Numbered from the stretch's first letter, positions 1-6,313 are shown. The stretch is 8,000 bases of DNA from Clostridia bacterium (GCA_017396925.1 JAFQKM010000207.1:1-8000), one strand, 5' to 3'. Notes: generated by a model from the letters alone, not told the origin. Program-made: numbers and translations.

Positions 1-183
1 GATGGTATAACCCGAAGCGACCAGACCCATCTGGGTGGCCGAGAAGCCGCTGTCGGCCAGATACTGGGGAAAGGCCGACATATACATCTGGCGGCAGACA
101 CCGGCCAGCGCCGTAACGATACCGACACGGATGAAAATATTCGTCCAGAGACGCGGTTGCTTATTCGACTCATGTGCAGGCAT
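1..183 (-). CDS. MFS transporter, N-terminal part (runs off the window)
   Basis: These are the first 61 codons of a gene that continues beyond the left edge. It starts at an ATG at 183 with a clean AGGAGGG Shine-Dalgarno (198-192) 8 bases upstream. The translation begins MPAHESNKQPRLW and continues through a first membrane segment and the stretch FSATQMGLVASGYTI. From the shared tryptophan onward, 36 of 49 residues are identical to the complete MFS transporter just upstream (220-1503), so the two are tandem paralogues from a duplication. The gap to that gene is 36 bases with no terminator, so they are probably co-transcribed. The family moves small solutes or drugs across the cytoplasmic membrane by ion coupling. 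Substrate and intactness of the missing part cannot be judged. The family call rests on the paralogue. Confidence 0.85.
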   Translation of the reverse strand, partial: MPAHESNKQPRLWTNIFIRVGIVTALAGVCRQMYMSAFPQYLADSGFSATQMGLVASGYTI

Positions 184-219
184 GGAAAACGCCCTCCTGT
201 TTATAGATTTAAAGCGGGA

Positions 220-1503
220 TCAACTCTTACGGGGCTGATCGACCTTACCCAAGAACTTAAAGGTCGCGGGAACGATGACGATATAGAACAGTGCTGCGCC
301 TGCAAACAGGGCACGGTAGCCGGCTGCCATGCTGACCTTGCCGAACATATCGGCAACAACGCCCCAGATGGCGGCGCCGATGCCGGCGCCCAAGTCGTAG
401 GCTGCATAATAGGTGGAAACCGCCTTGCCGCGGCCGCTGCGGGAAGCATTTTCAACCGACAGGACGTTGAGCAAGGGGAAATAGATACCGCCGCCCCAGC
501 CGCGCATGATGGCTGCCGCATACATCATCATGTTGTTGGTCATGGTGGCCAGCAGGATAAGGGCAATGATATCGCAGAACAGACCGAGGATCATGGTCTT
601 GAAACGGCCGAGCCTTCTCTGCAGCTTGCCCGAAGCCAAACGGGCAAAAATCATGGTGATGGCCTGTGCGGTAAAGAAGGTACCGATGCTGGAAAGGCCG
701 ATCTCGATACCGTAAGGTGTGACGAACGTGGTGATCGAAACGGTGGAAATGGTGACCAGAATGGTAACGATGGCCGCGGGAACGGCACGCTTGTCGAAGA
801 AACGCCAGATGAAGCAGCGCTGGGCATTGGCCTGCTCTTCGGCCTGTGCCAGACGCTCGGCCTCGGCTTCCTCGGGGGTCAGCTCGGGGGCGTCGCTCTT
901 ACTGTCGGCCTTCTTGCCCTTCTTCTCATAGTTGACCGTCGATGCAACGAACATGGCAGCCAGGCCCATGACAAAGGAGGTCATGAAGAAGATTCTGGGG
1001 TTGGAACCGGTGACCAGCTTGATGCCGATGGCCGGACCGATGGCAGTTGCCAGCGAATTGAACAGGCCAAAATAGGCAACACCTTCGCCCAGGCGTTCCT
1101 TGGGCAGAACATCGGGCGCCATGGTGCCGACGGCCAGATTACCCAGCGACGCACCAAAGCCCTGCGTAAAGCGCAGTGCAACGATCATAACAACGGTGGT
1201 TGCACCCATCAGGCCCAGTACAGGCGCCGTAAACAGCGCGAGGCCCAGCAGGCACATAACTCTTCTGCCCTTCTTATCGATCAGCACGCCGGCAAAAACA
1301 CGCATGATCATGGCGCAGACCGTATAGCCGGAGGCAACAAGGCCCATATTGGTGGCGCTGAAGCCCAGCTGATTCAGATACTGCGGAAAGGCGGAAATAA
1401 ACATCTGTGTGGCAATGCCCATCAGGGCGGTTACAATGCCGACACGGATAAAGATAAAGCTCCACAGCTTAGGCAGCTGCTTCTCATTCTGTGAAGTTTC
1501 CAA
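220..1503 (-). CDS. Major facilitator superfamily (MFS) transporter, 427 aa
   Basis: A polytopic inner-membrane transporter of normal MFS length. Visible family signatures are motif A between TM2 and TM3 (GVLIDKKGRR, residues 72-81, with D76 and R80), a second-half counterpart (GKLQRRLGRF, 292-301), and the TM4 motif-B-like RFTQGFGASLG with R111, which is common in proton-coupled MFS exporters. The two halves are joined by a highly charged cytoplasmic loop at about 192-240 (KKGKKADSKSD, then a Glu/Ala-rich stretch). The start is a TTG at 1503: it has a GAGAGGG site 7 bases upstream and makes the N terminus line up with the tandem paralogue at 1-183. It sits 42 bases after the DUF1508-like gene and 36 before the paralogue, in one apparent operon. 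The substrate is unknown; a drug or metabolite exporter and an organic-anion permease are both possible. Confidence 0.9.
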   Translation of the reverse strand: METSQNEKQLPKLWSFIFIRVGIVTALMGIATQMFISAFPQYLNQLGFSATNMGLVASGYTVCAMIMRVFAGVLIDKKGRRVMCLLGLALFTAPVLGLMGATTVVMIVALRFTQGFGASLGNLAVGTMAPDVLPKERLGEGVAYFGLFNSLATAIGPAIGIKLVTGSNPRIFFMTSFVMGLAAMFVASTVNYEKKGKKADSKSDAPELTPEEAEAERLAQAEEQANAQRCFIWRFFDKRAVPAAIVTILVTISTVSITTFVTPYGIEIGLSSIGTFFTAQAITMIFARLASGKLQRRLGRFKTMILGLFCDIIALILLATMTNNMMMYAAAIMRGWGGGIYFPLLNVLSVENASRSGRGKAVSTYYAAYDLGAGIGAAIWGVVADMFGKVSMAAGYRALFAGAALFYIVIVPATFKFLGKVDQPRKS

Positions 1504-1531
1504 GATTCTTCCCTCTCTTTTCTTCTTTTTC

Positions 1532-1551
1532 TTTTAAGCAAAAACTTAAAA
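1532..1551 (-). repeat. Weak AT-rich inverted repeat over a stop codon
   Basis: TTTTAAG and CTTAAAA (7 bp) flank a 6-base loop and overlap the stop codon of the DUF1508-like gene, 29 bases before the TTG start of the MFS gene. On the minus strand it is followed by purine-rich sequence, not a T-tract, so it is not a terminator. It could be a weak intercistronic stem or simple AT-rich chance. Confidence 0.3.
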
Positions 1552-1917
1552 AACTTCAAATTCTGTTTCGTGGTCCAGATCCATATGGACCATGGCTGTA
1601 ATGGCGCTGCGGCAGGTACGCATATTGCCGAAAATCTTGCCATAGGCCAGAACCTCGCCGTAATCGCCCTTGAGCAGGAAGGTATATCGGCCTTCGGTCT
1701 CGTAGATCTCATAAACGGCGCCGCCGCTCCAGAAAGCGCCCTCTTCAGCCTCAAATACCGGCGCCTTGACGCACTGGCAAAGGGCATGAATGGCACGCTT
1801 GCAGGTGATCAGTGTTTCAAACTCGCCGCTCTGTGCCAGGACCTGCTTGTCCTCGCCGACGACCTTAAAATAATAATCGCCCTCTTTGGTTCTTGCGACT
1901 TCCAGTACACACTCCAT
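1546..1917 (-). CDS. Two-repeat DUF1508/YegP-like small protein, 123 aa
   Basis: A soluble protein made of two similar units, at about residues 13-50 (GDYYFKVVGEDKQVLAQS...) and 76-112 (GRYTFLLKGDYGEVLAYG...). Each has the pattern G-x-Y-x-F-x-(I/L/V)-x-G-(x)n-x-V-L-A followed by a helix beginning T-C-(K/R)-x-A-I. This matches the DUF1508 (YegP) family, small proteins usually built from two such beta-beta-beta-alpha repeats; their biochemical role is not established. The ATG at 1917 is chosen because GAGGAG (1930-1925) lies 7 bases upstream. A TTG five codons earlier is open but would put that Shine-Dalgarno inside the gene. It is the first gene of an apparent operon with two MFS transporters and has its own promoter. 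The family match is by pattern from memory. Confidence 0.75.
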   Translation of the reverse strand: MECVLEVARTKEGDYYFKVVGEDKQVLAQSGEFETLITCKRAIHALCQCVKAPVFEAEEGAFWSGGAVYEIYETEGRYTFLLKGDYGEVLAYGKIFGNMRTCRSAITAMVHMDLDHETEFEVF

Positions 1918-1960
1918 ATTCTCTCTCCTCAAAAAACATTCTTCATTCGGATGTCACAAT

Positions 1961-1989
1961 ATTTTAACACAATTTATTCAATTTGAAAA
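1961..1989 (-). promoter_or_regulatory. Promoter of the DUF1508-MFS operon (extended -10)
   Basis: On the minus strand TTTTCA (1989-1984) is separated by 17 bases from TAAAAT (1966-1961), with TG one base upstream of the -10 (1969-1968), the extended -10 form. Predicted initiation near 1954 gives a leader of about 37 bases before the ATG at 1917. The -35 is poor (4 of 6), but the extended -10 compensates. The sequence ATTGTG occurs on both sides of the -10 as a direct repeat. Confidence 0.6.
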
Positions 1990-2067
1990 TAGACTTATCG
2001 GCACAAAACGGAATTTTTAGCTTTATTTCACAAAAACTTTCTCTTGCTTTCGTATAGCCTGACGCAC

Positions 2068-2090
2068 CTCTGCTTTTGCGCTCTGCTTTT
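2068..2090. repeat. Short tandem direct repeat CTCTGCTTTT
   Basis: The 10-mer CTCTGCTTTT occurs at 2068-2077 and 2081-2090, separated by GCG, with a degenerate relative (CTCTTGCTTT) at 2041-2050. It lies between the terminator of the upstream gene and the promoter of the DUF1508 operon. It may be a protein binding site or slippage-prone spacer; function is unknown. Confidence 0.5.
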
Positions 2091-2117
2091 ATAAAAGAAA
2101 AGCACCCCGAAGGGTGC
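2091..2117 (-). terminator. Intrinsic terminator of the tex / membrane protein unit
   Basis: On the minus strand GCACCC (2117-2112), a TTCG tetraloop and GGGTGC (2107-2102) form a 6-bp GC-rich stem, followed by TTTTCTTTTAT. It starts 6 bases after the stop codon of the membrane protein gene at 2123 and separates that unit from the DUF1508-MFS operon. Confidence 0.9.
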
Positions 2118-2122
2118 CTGTT

Positions 2123-2743
2123 TCACTGCAGATATACCGTTCCTTCCCCGAATGTAACCGTGCTGAAGGCGCCGTTTTCCGCCAGCAGCAGGCGGCTGAC
2201 CGCCTGTCCCAGACCATCCCAGAAGGTCTGCGGCAAAGTATCGGTGCCGATGGCTTTGCCGGCCAGGGTCATTTCATCGGGCGTCACAGCCACAAGACCA
2301 CTCTCGGTATCCAGTGTGCAGGTCATTCCGGCCGAAAACCGCAGATCGTCGGGCAGCAGCAGCGATGCTGCCCCCTGTCCCGGCAGCTCCATATCCAGTT
2401 CCGTCAGATAATCCATCAGCGCCTGTTTTTTCACTTCGGCTTCCAGCTTCAGCCTGCCGCCCGGCCGGATCTCCACCTCCAGTTCTTCCAACGGAAGTTC
2501 TTCGGGGATATATTTGCGCAGTTCGGCTTCGATGCGCGCTTCATCGAGGGCAGTGCCCGCGCCCTGTTCCGGCCTCTCCGCCTGCTCTCCGCTATGAAAC
2601 TGCATGGGCGGCCGATGTTCGTGATGTGCTTTTTCTTTTCCGAACAGTTCATCGGCAGCCACCTGTCCGATCAGCCAGATGCACAGGACGATACAGAACA
2701 GACTGATGCCATGATAGATCTTTTCTTTGTAATTACCGGTCAT
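2123..2743 (-). CDS. Membrane-anchored protein of unknown function, 206 aa
   Basis: Not recognised as a named family. The protein has a short positively charged N terminus (K6, K8), one hydrophobic segment at about 12-30 (ISLFCIVLCIWLIGQVAA), a His- and Pro-containing linker (40-48), and a C-terminal domain from about 65 to 206 outside the membrane by the positive-inside rule. That domain alternates short beta-like stretches (LEVEIRPGGRLKLEAEV; LVAVTPDEMTLAGKAI; TVTFGEGTVYL) with a helix at about 175-188. The overall plan resembles extracytoplasmic membrane-anchored proteins of the YpmS/DUF2140 kind, but similarity is not strong enough to assign it. The ATG at 2743 has an AGGAGGG site 7 bases upstream. 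That site lies inside the hairpin that follows tex, so expression is probably limited or conditional. No promoter of its own was seen; it would depend on read-through from tex or on a promoter inside tex. Confidence 0.8.
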   Translation of the reverse strand: MTGNYKEKIYHGISLFCIVLCIWLIGQVAADELFGKEKAHHEHRPPMQFHSGEQAERPEQGAGTALDEARIEAELRKYIPEELPLEELEVEIRPGGRLKLEAEVKKQALMDYLTELDMELPGQGAASLLLPDDLRFSAGMTCTLDTESGLVAVTPDEMTLAGKAIGTDTLPQTFWDGLGQAVSRLLLAENGAFSTVTFGEGTVYLQ

Positions 2744-2781
2744 AAAAAAGCCCTCCTCTGGTTCAGCATACGAGAGGAGGG
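2744..2781 (-). terminator. tex terminator overlapping the next gene's ribosome site
   Basis: On the minus strand CCCTCCTCT (2781-2773), a 13-base loop and AGAGGAGGG (2759-2751) form a perfect 9-bp stem. It is followed by C and six T residues (2749-2744) directly adjoining the ATG at 2743-2741. It begins 16 bases after the tex stop codon and has the form of an intrinsic terminator. The 3' arm is also the Shine-Dalgarno of the downstream membrane protein gene, so in read-through RNA the same hairpin would hide that site. Confidence 0.8.
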
Positions 2782-2797
2782 CCGGTTTTATACCTGT

Positions 2798-4942
2798 TTA
2801 TTTGTCAAAAACGCGCTCGAGCGAGATGCGTTTCTTCTGTACATCCACATCGATGACGCGCACGGTCAGGATCTCGCCCACCGAAACAGCGTCCGATGCC
2901 TTTTTGATAAACTTACGGGAGAGCTTGCTGATATGCACCAGACCGTCCTGATGGACGCCAATATCAACAAATGCGCCAAAATCGGCTACATTACGCACGG
3001 TACCCACCAGTTCCATGCCTGCCTTGAGCTGAGAGATGTCCATAACTTCGCTCTTGAGAATGGGCTGGGGCAGTTCGTCGCGGATATCGCGGCCCGGCTT
3101 CTGCAGCTCGGAAAGGATATCCAGCAGTGTAGCCTTGCCGATCTCCAGCTTTTCGGCCAGTTCACCGGGCTTGCGATTCCCAAGGGCGTCATTCAGGCAG
3201 GAAGCATCCTTCAGAATCTGCTTTTCGGTCAGCCCCAGCTCCTTCAGCAGCGCTTTGGCGGCGGCATAGGATTCGGGGTGAACGGCTGTATTGTCCAGCA
3301 GCTCGGCGCTTTCGGGCACACGCAGAAAGCCGCTGCACTGAACGAAGGCCTTTTCGCCGATACCCTTGACCTTTTTGATCTCCTTGCGGCTGCGGAAAAG
3401 GCCGTTTTCGCTGCGGTAGTCGCAGATATTCTGGGCTGTCTTGCTGTTGATGCCGGCAATATGGCTGAGCAGTGCCGGCGATGCCGTATTGATATCGACA
3501 CCGACCGAGGAAACACAGCTTTCGACAACACCACCCAGCGCCGCATCCAGGTGCTTGGGGTTGAGGTCGTGCTGATACTGGCCGACGCCGATGGCCTTGG
3601 GTTCGATCTTGACCAGTTCGGCCATAGGATCCTGCAGGCGGCGCGCGATCGATACGGCGCTGCGCAGCGAAACATCAAACTGTGGGAACTCCTTTGTGCC
3701 CAGCTCGGAGGCCGAATAGACCGATGCACCTGCCTCGCTGACCACGATATAACTGACCTTCAGGCCCAGGTCGCGGATCATATCGGCCACAAAAATCTCG
3801 CTTTCCTTGGAGGCGGTGCCATTGCCGATGGAAATGACTTCAACGCCATGCTTTTTGATCAGGCCGGAAAGCACGCGGCGGGCCTCAATCGTCTTATTAT
3901 GGGGCACTGTGGGGTAAACAACGGCGGTGTCAAGCACATCACCTTTACTGTCGACGACGGCGATCTTACAGCCGGTACGGTAAGCAGGGTCGAAACCCAT
4001 AACGATTTTGCCCTTGACGGGCGGGGTCATCAGCAGGCCCTTCAGGTTCTGGCCGAAGACCTCGATGGCGCGCTCTTCGCCGCGCTCGGTTGCTGCATTG
4101 CGCAGTTCGGTGGCGATCGAAGGGGCGATCAGACGGCTGTAGCTGTCGGCCAGCATTTCGGTCAGATAGGCGTCGCAGGGGCTGGCCGCGCCTTTGATAT
4201 AGCGATTGTGCAGCCATGTGAGGATCTCCTCCTCTTCCATGGCCAGCCTGACCGACAGGATGCCCTCGCTCTCGCCACGATTGATGGCCAGAATGCGATG
4301 GGAAGGAATCTTGCCCACCGGCTCGCTGTAGTCGTAATACAGGCGGTAGACCGAATCCTCTTCGGTTTTGGCCTTGGTGACGATCATGGCCTTGCGCTCG
4401 GACACATCACGGATCCAGCGGCGCACATCGGCATCGTCGGAAACCTGCTCGGCCAGAATATCCATAGCCCCCTGCAGGGCGGCCTGTACATCGGCGACCC
4501 CCTTTTCTTCCGAAACATACTTCTGTGCTTCGGCTTCGACCTGTGCCTTGCCGCGGGCCAGCAGAAACTCGGCCAACGGCTGCAGCCCCTTCTCTTTGGC
4601 CATGGAAGCGCGGGTGCGGCGCTTGGGACGGTAGGGACGGTAAATATCTTCGATCTCGGCCAGGGTCTGTGCCTTGGCCAGTGCAGCTTCCAGTTCGGGA
4701 TTGAGATTGCCCTGTTCGGCCAGCAGACGCTTTACATCTTCCTTGCGTGCTTCCAGCGCACGGAGGGCATTAAGGCGCTCTTCCAGCTTGCGCAGGACCT
4801 CGTCGCTCAGATGGCCGGTAGCCTCCTTGCGGTAACGGGAGATAAACGGAACGGTATTGCCGGCATCCAGCAGCTCGACGGCGCTGGAAACCTGCGATGC
4901 TTTGATGCCCAGCTCGCTTGCCAGGACAGACAGGATATCCAA
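2798..4942 (-). CDS. tex: Tex-family transcription accessory RNA-binding protein, 714 aa
   Basis: A full-length Tex protein, the bacterial relative of eukaryotic Spt6. It is a nucleic-acid-binding cytoplasmic protein tied to transcription, with roles in toxin-gene expression and stress or virulence in the species studied. Domains in order: helical Tex N-terminal region at about 1-190, including the hallmark LLDAGNTVPFISRYRKEATG (25-44) and DIYRPYRPKRRTRA (99-112); YqgF/RNase-H-like fold at about 313-440 beginning GFDPAYRTGCKIAVVD; helix-hairpin-helix region at about 482-545 (DINTASPALL... VKGIGEKAF); and C-terminal S1 RNA-binding domain at about 640-712 (ELVGTVRNVADFGAFVDIGV). The start is a TTG at 4942: GGAGG (4954-4950) lies 7 bases upstream and the protein begins MDILSVLASELGI as relatives do. 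It follows a 42-codon gene by 2 bases. All domains look intact. Confidence 0.97.
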   Translation of the reverse strand: MDILSVLASELGIKASQVSSAVELLDAGNTVPFISRYRKEATGHLSDEVLRKLEERLNALRALEARKEDVKRLLAEQGNLNPELEAALAKAQTLAEIEDIYRPYRPKRRTRASMAKEKGLQPLAEFLLARGKAQVEAEAQKYVSEEKGVADVQAALQGAMDILAEQVSDDADVRRWIRDVSERKAMIVTKAKTEEDSVYRLYYDYSEPVGKIPSHRILAINRGESEGILSVRLAMEEEEILTWLHNRYIKGAASPCDAYLTEMLADSYSRLIAPSIATELRNAATERGEERAIEVFGQNLKGLLMTPPVKGKIVMGFDPAYRTGCKIAVVDSKGDVLDTAVVYPTVPHNKTIEARRVLSGLIKKHGVEVISIGNGTASKESEIFVADMIRDLGLKVSYIVVSEAGASVYSASELGTKEFPQFDVSLRSAVSIARRLQDPMAELVKIEPKAIGVGQYQHDLNPKHLDAALGGVVESCVSSVGVDINTASPALLSHIAGINSKTAQNICDYRSENGLFRSRKEIKKVKGIGEKAFVQCSGFLRVPESAELLDNTAVHPESYAAAKALLKELGLTEKQILKDASCLNDALGNRKPGELAEKLEIGKATLLDILSELQKPGRDIRDELPQPILKSEVMDISQLKAGMELVGTVRNVADFGAFVDIGVHQDGLVHISKLSRKFIKKASDAVSVGEILTVRVIDVDVQKKRISLERVFDK

Positions 4943-4944
4943 AA

Positions 4945-5073
4945 TTATTCCTCCATCATCATATCAAGCTCACAGAGAGCTTCGCTTTCATTATCGGCGC
5001 TGAGGATGAACTGCCCCCAGCTGTCAAAAACTTCAATATGTCCGCGTACATTGACGATACGATAATCCTGCAT
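4945..5073 (-). CDS. Small 42-aa protein coupled to tex
   Basis: A short open frame from an ATG at 5073 to TAA at 4945, beginning MQDYRIVNVRGHIEVFD and ending ELDMMMEE. It is acidic overall, has no membrane segment, and the pattern YRIVNVRGHIEVFDSWGQFILSA suggests a compact beta-hairpin followed by a helix rich in Glu. Small Clostridia proteins of similar style are often annotated as hypothetical; I do not recognise a named family. Support for it being real: a weak Shine-Dalgarno (AAGGCAGG) ends about 8 bases upstream, the reading frame fills the gap between mutY and tex, and it ends 2 bases before the tex TTG. The tex Shine-Dalgarno lies within its last Met-Glu-Glu codons, the usual arrangement for translational coupling. 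It may act as a leader that tunes tex or as a stand-alone protein. Confidence 0.65.
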   Translation of the reverse strand: MQDYRIVNVRGHIEVFDSWGQFILSADNESEALCELDMMMEE

Positions 5074-5104
5074 ACGATATACCTGCCTTTCTTAGGTTGG
5101 CTAT

Positions 5105-5110
5105 AGTATA
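5105..5110 (-). promoter_or_regulatory. Possible -10 element before the small gene and tex
   Basis: TATACT (5110-5105, minus strand) matches the -10 consensus at 5 of 6 bases and would start RNA about 25 bases before the small gene's ATG. No good -35 lies 16-18 bases upstream. A perfect TTGACA (5119-5114) sits too close to serve this -10. Weak call; read-through from mutY is the alternative. Confidence 0.3.
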
Positions 5111-5140
5111 TCTTGTCAAGTGTACGATAAAACGGACTTT

Positions 5141-6196
5141 CTATTTTTCTGCCCCGATGTCGAAAAACTGGCGGAAGGCCGTGGGCAGCGCGTATTTCTC
5201 CCGCAGCTCTTCCGGGCCGGCCCAGACCAGTTCAGGCGCCTTTCGGGTGCATAAGATGCGCCATGCGCGCATCTCCCAGCGGATGTGGGTAAAGATATGG
5301 CTGCGCTCGACCATCCAGTCGGGGCGATCGGGCTCGGCCCCCATACGCGCAGCTTCCGCCATGGCTGCCTCGGCCTCCAGATGGCCGGGTACATTGGGCA
5401 GCTCCCACAAACCGGCAAGCAGCCCCGTATCTGGCCGCTTGCAGAGGGCGATCTCGCCGCCGCAATCAAGGATCAGCACGGTTTTCTGCTCGATGCGTTT
5501 ATCCTTTTTGGGGCTTTTCACCGGAAACTCCCCTGCCCTTCCCTGGGCATACGCGCGACAGACGGCACGCGCGGGGCAGGCTTCGCATTTCGGGCCGCGC
5601 GGCGTGCAGACGGTGGCCCCCAGCTCCATCAGCGCCTGAGTGAAATCACCGCAGCTGCCGATGGGATAGATCTCTTCCAGCGCGGCTGCCATGGCATCTT
5701 TGGTCGACTGCTTATCGATGGGCCGCTCGTCGGCCATGATGCGGGACAGGATGCGCAGAACATTGCCGTCAACAGCAGCTTTGGGCAGTTCAAAGCAGAT
5801 CGAAGCGATCGCACCGGCTGTATAGGGGCCGACGCCGGCCAGCTCGCGGATCGCGGCATGGGTATTGGGGAAAATGCCGCCATGATCGGCCATCACCTGC
5901 TGCGCCGCCTTCTGCAGATTGCGGACACGGGAGTAATACCCCAGGCCCTCCCATAGCTTATGCAGCTGCTCGGGGTCGGCCTCAGCCAGCGCCCGGATAT
6001 CGGGCAGCACCTGCAGAAATCGGTTGTAATAGCCGATAACGGCCTCCACACGGGTCTGCTGCAGCATGATCTCGGAAACCCAGACATGATATGGCTCCCG
6101 ATCACGCCGCCATGGCAGATCCCGCCTGTTCTGCCGATACCAGGGCAGCAGAAGCTCCGGCAGGGCAGCATAATTTTCTTTTGTATATGGATCCAT
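5141..6196 (-). CDS. mutY: A/G-specific adenine glycosylase MutY, 351 aa
   Basis: Base-excision repair enzyme that removes adenine mispaired with 8-oxoguanine, preventing G:C to T:A mutations. Visible features: N-terminal helical catalytic domain with the VSEIMLQQTRV signature (40-50, catalytic Glu at 42); helix-hairpin-helix LAGVGPYTAGAIAS (119-132); the catalytic Asp in AAVDGNVLRIL (D143); a complete 4Fe-4S cluster loop C197-x6-C204-x2-C207-x5-C213; and a C-terminal Nudix-like domain (about 237-345) that recognises 8-oxoG, with the FTHIRWEMR segment (302-310). Length and all key residues are typical, so it should be active. The ATG at 6196 is preceded by a modest GGTGA site (6207-6203) with 6-base spacing and by its own TTGACA promoter. 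The 67-base gap after its stop has no terminator, so transcription may continue into the small gene and tex. Confidence 0.97.
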   Translation of the reverse strand: MDPYTKENYAALPELLLPWYRQNRRDLPWRRDREPYHVWVSEIMLQQTRVEAVIGYYNRFLQVLPDIRALAEADPEQLHKLWEGLGYYSRVRNLQKAAQQVMADHGGIFPNTHAAIRELAGVGPYTAGAIASICFELPKAAVDGNVLRILSRIMADERPIDKQSTKDAMAAALEEIYPIGSCGDFTQALMELGATVCTPRGPKCEACPARAVCRAYAQGRAGEFPVKSPKKDKRIEQKTVLILDCGGEIALCKRPDTGLLAGLWELPNVPGHLEAEAAMAEAARMGAEPDRPDWMVERSHIFTHIRWEMRAWRILCTRKAPELVWAGPEELREKYALPTAFRQFFDIGAEK

Positions 6197-6244
6197 TCAG
6201 ATTCACCGATATATATAATATAGTTGCAAATGACGTTCGGATAT

Positions 6245-6273
6245 AGCATACCGCAGGCCGGCCCTTCTGTCAA
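6245..6273 (-). promoter_or_regulatory. Promoter of mutY
   Basis: On the minus strand a perfect TTGACA (6273-6268) is followed after 17 bases by TATGCT (6250-6245), 4 of 6 to consensus. Predicted initiation near 6238 leaves a leader of about 42 bases to the ATG at 6196. Its -35 lies 24 bases from the -35 of the divergent lipoprotein promoter. Confidence 0.7.
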
Positions 6274-6286
6274 AAGAAATCTGCCG

Positions 6287-6313
6287 ACCCTATATATTTG
6301 ACAAACCCTATAT
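6287..6313. repeat. Direct repeat ACCCTATAT around the lipoprotein -35
   Basis: ACCCTATAT occurs at 6287-6295 and 6305-6313, 18 bases apart start to start and so on nearly the same helix face. One copy is upstream of the -35 of the plus-strand promoter and one is inside its spacer. The position suits a repressor or activator site; no known regulator was recognised. Confidence 0.5.

Noticed and set aside
157..1494. Plus-strand open frame of 445 codons opposite the MFS gene
   Set aside because: The product is rich in Gly, His, Asp and Gln without a recognisable domain, while the minus-strand frame is an obvious MFS transporter with a good start region.
1918..1932. TTG start five codons upstream for the DUF1508-like protein
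   Set aside because: The GAGGAG Shine-Dalgarno would lie inside those codons; the ATG at 1917 has that site at the correct 7-base spacing.
1955..1975. Possible Rex-like or CRP/FNR-like operator
   Set aside because: The sequence is a direct repeat of ATTGTG, not the inverted TTGTTAA/TTAACAA, TGTGA/TCACA or TTGAT/ATCAA arrangement.
2782..2797. Plus-strand terminator reading of the 2751-2781 hairpin
   Set aside because: The plus-strand sequence after the stem lacks an immediate T-tract (CCGG intervenes), and no plus-strand gene ends here.
2114..5065. Very long open frame (983 codons) on the plus strand
   Set aside because: It lies antisense to tex and the membrane protein gene, both clear by family or by ribosome sites. 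The frame stays open because of codon bias, its product is low-complexity in character, and no Shine-Dalgarno or promoter precedes it.
5114..5119. TTGACA as the -35 of a tex promoter
   Set aside because: No acceptable -10 hexamer lies 16-18 bases downstream on the minus strand; only a weak TAAGAA at 19 bases.
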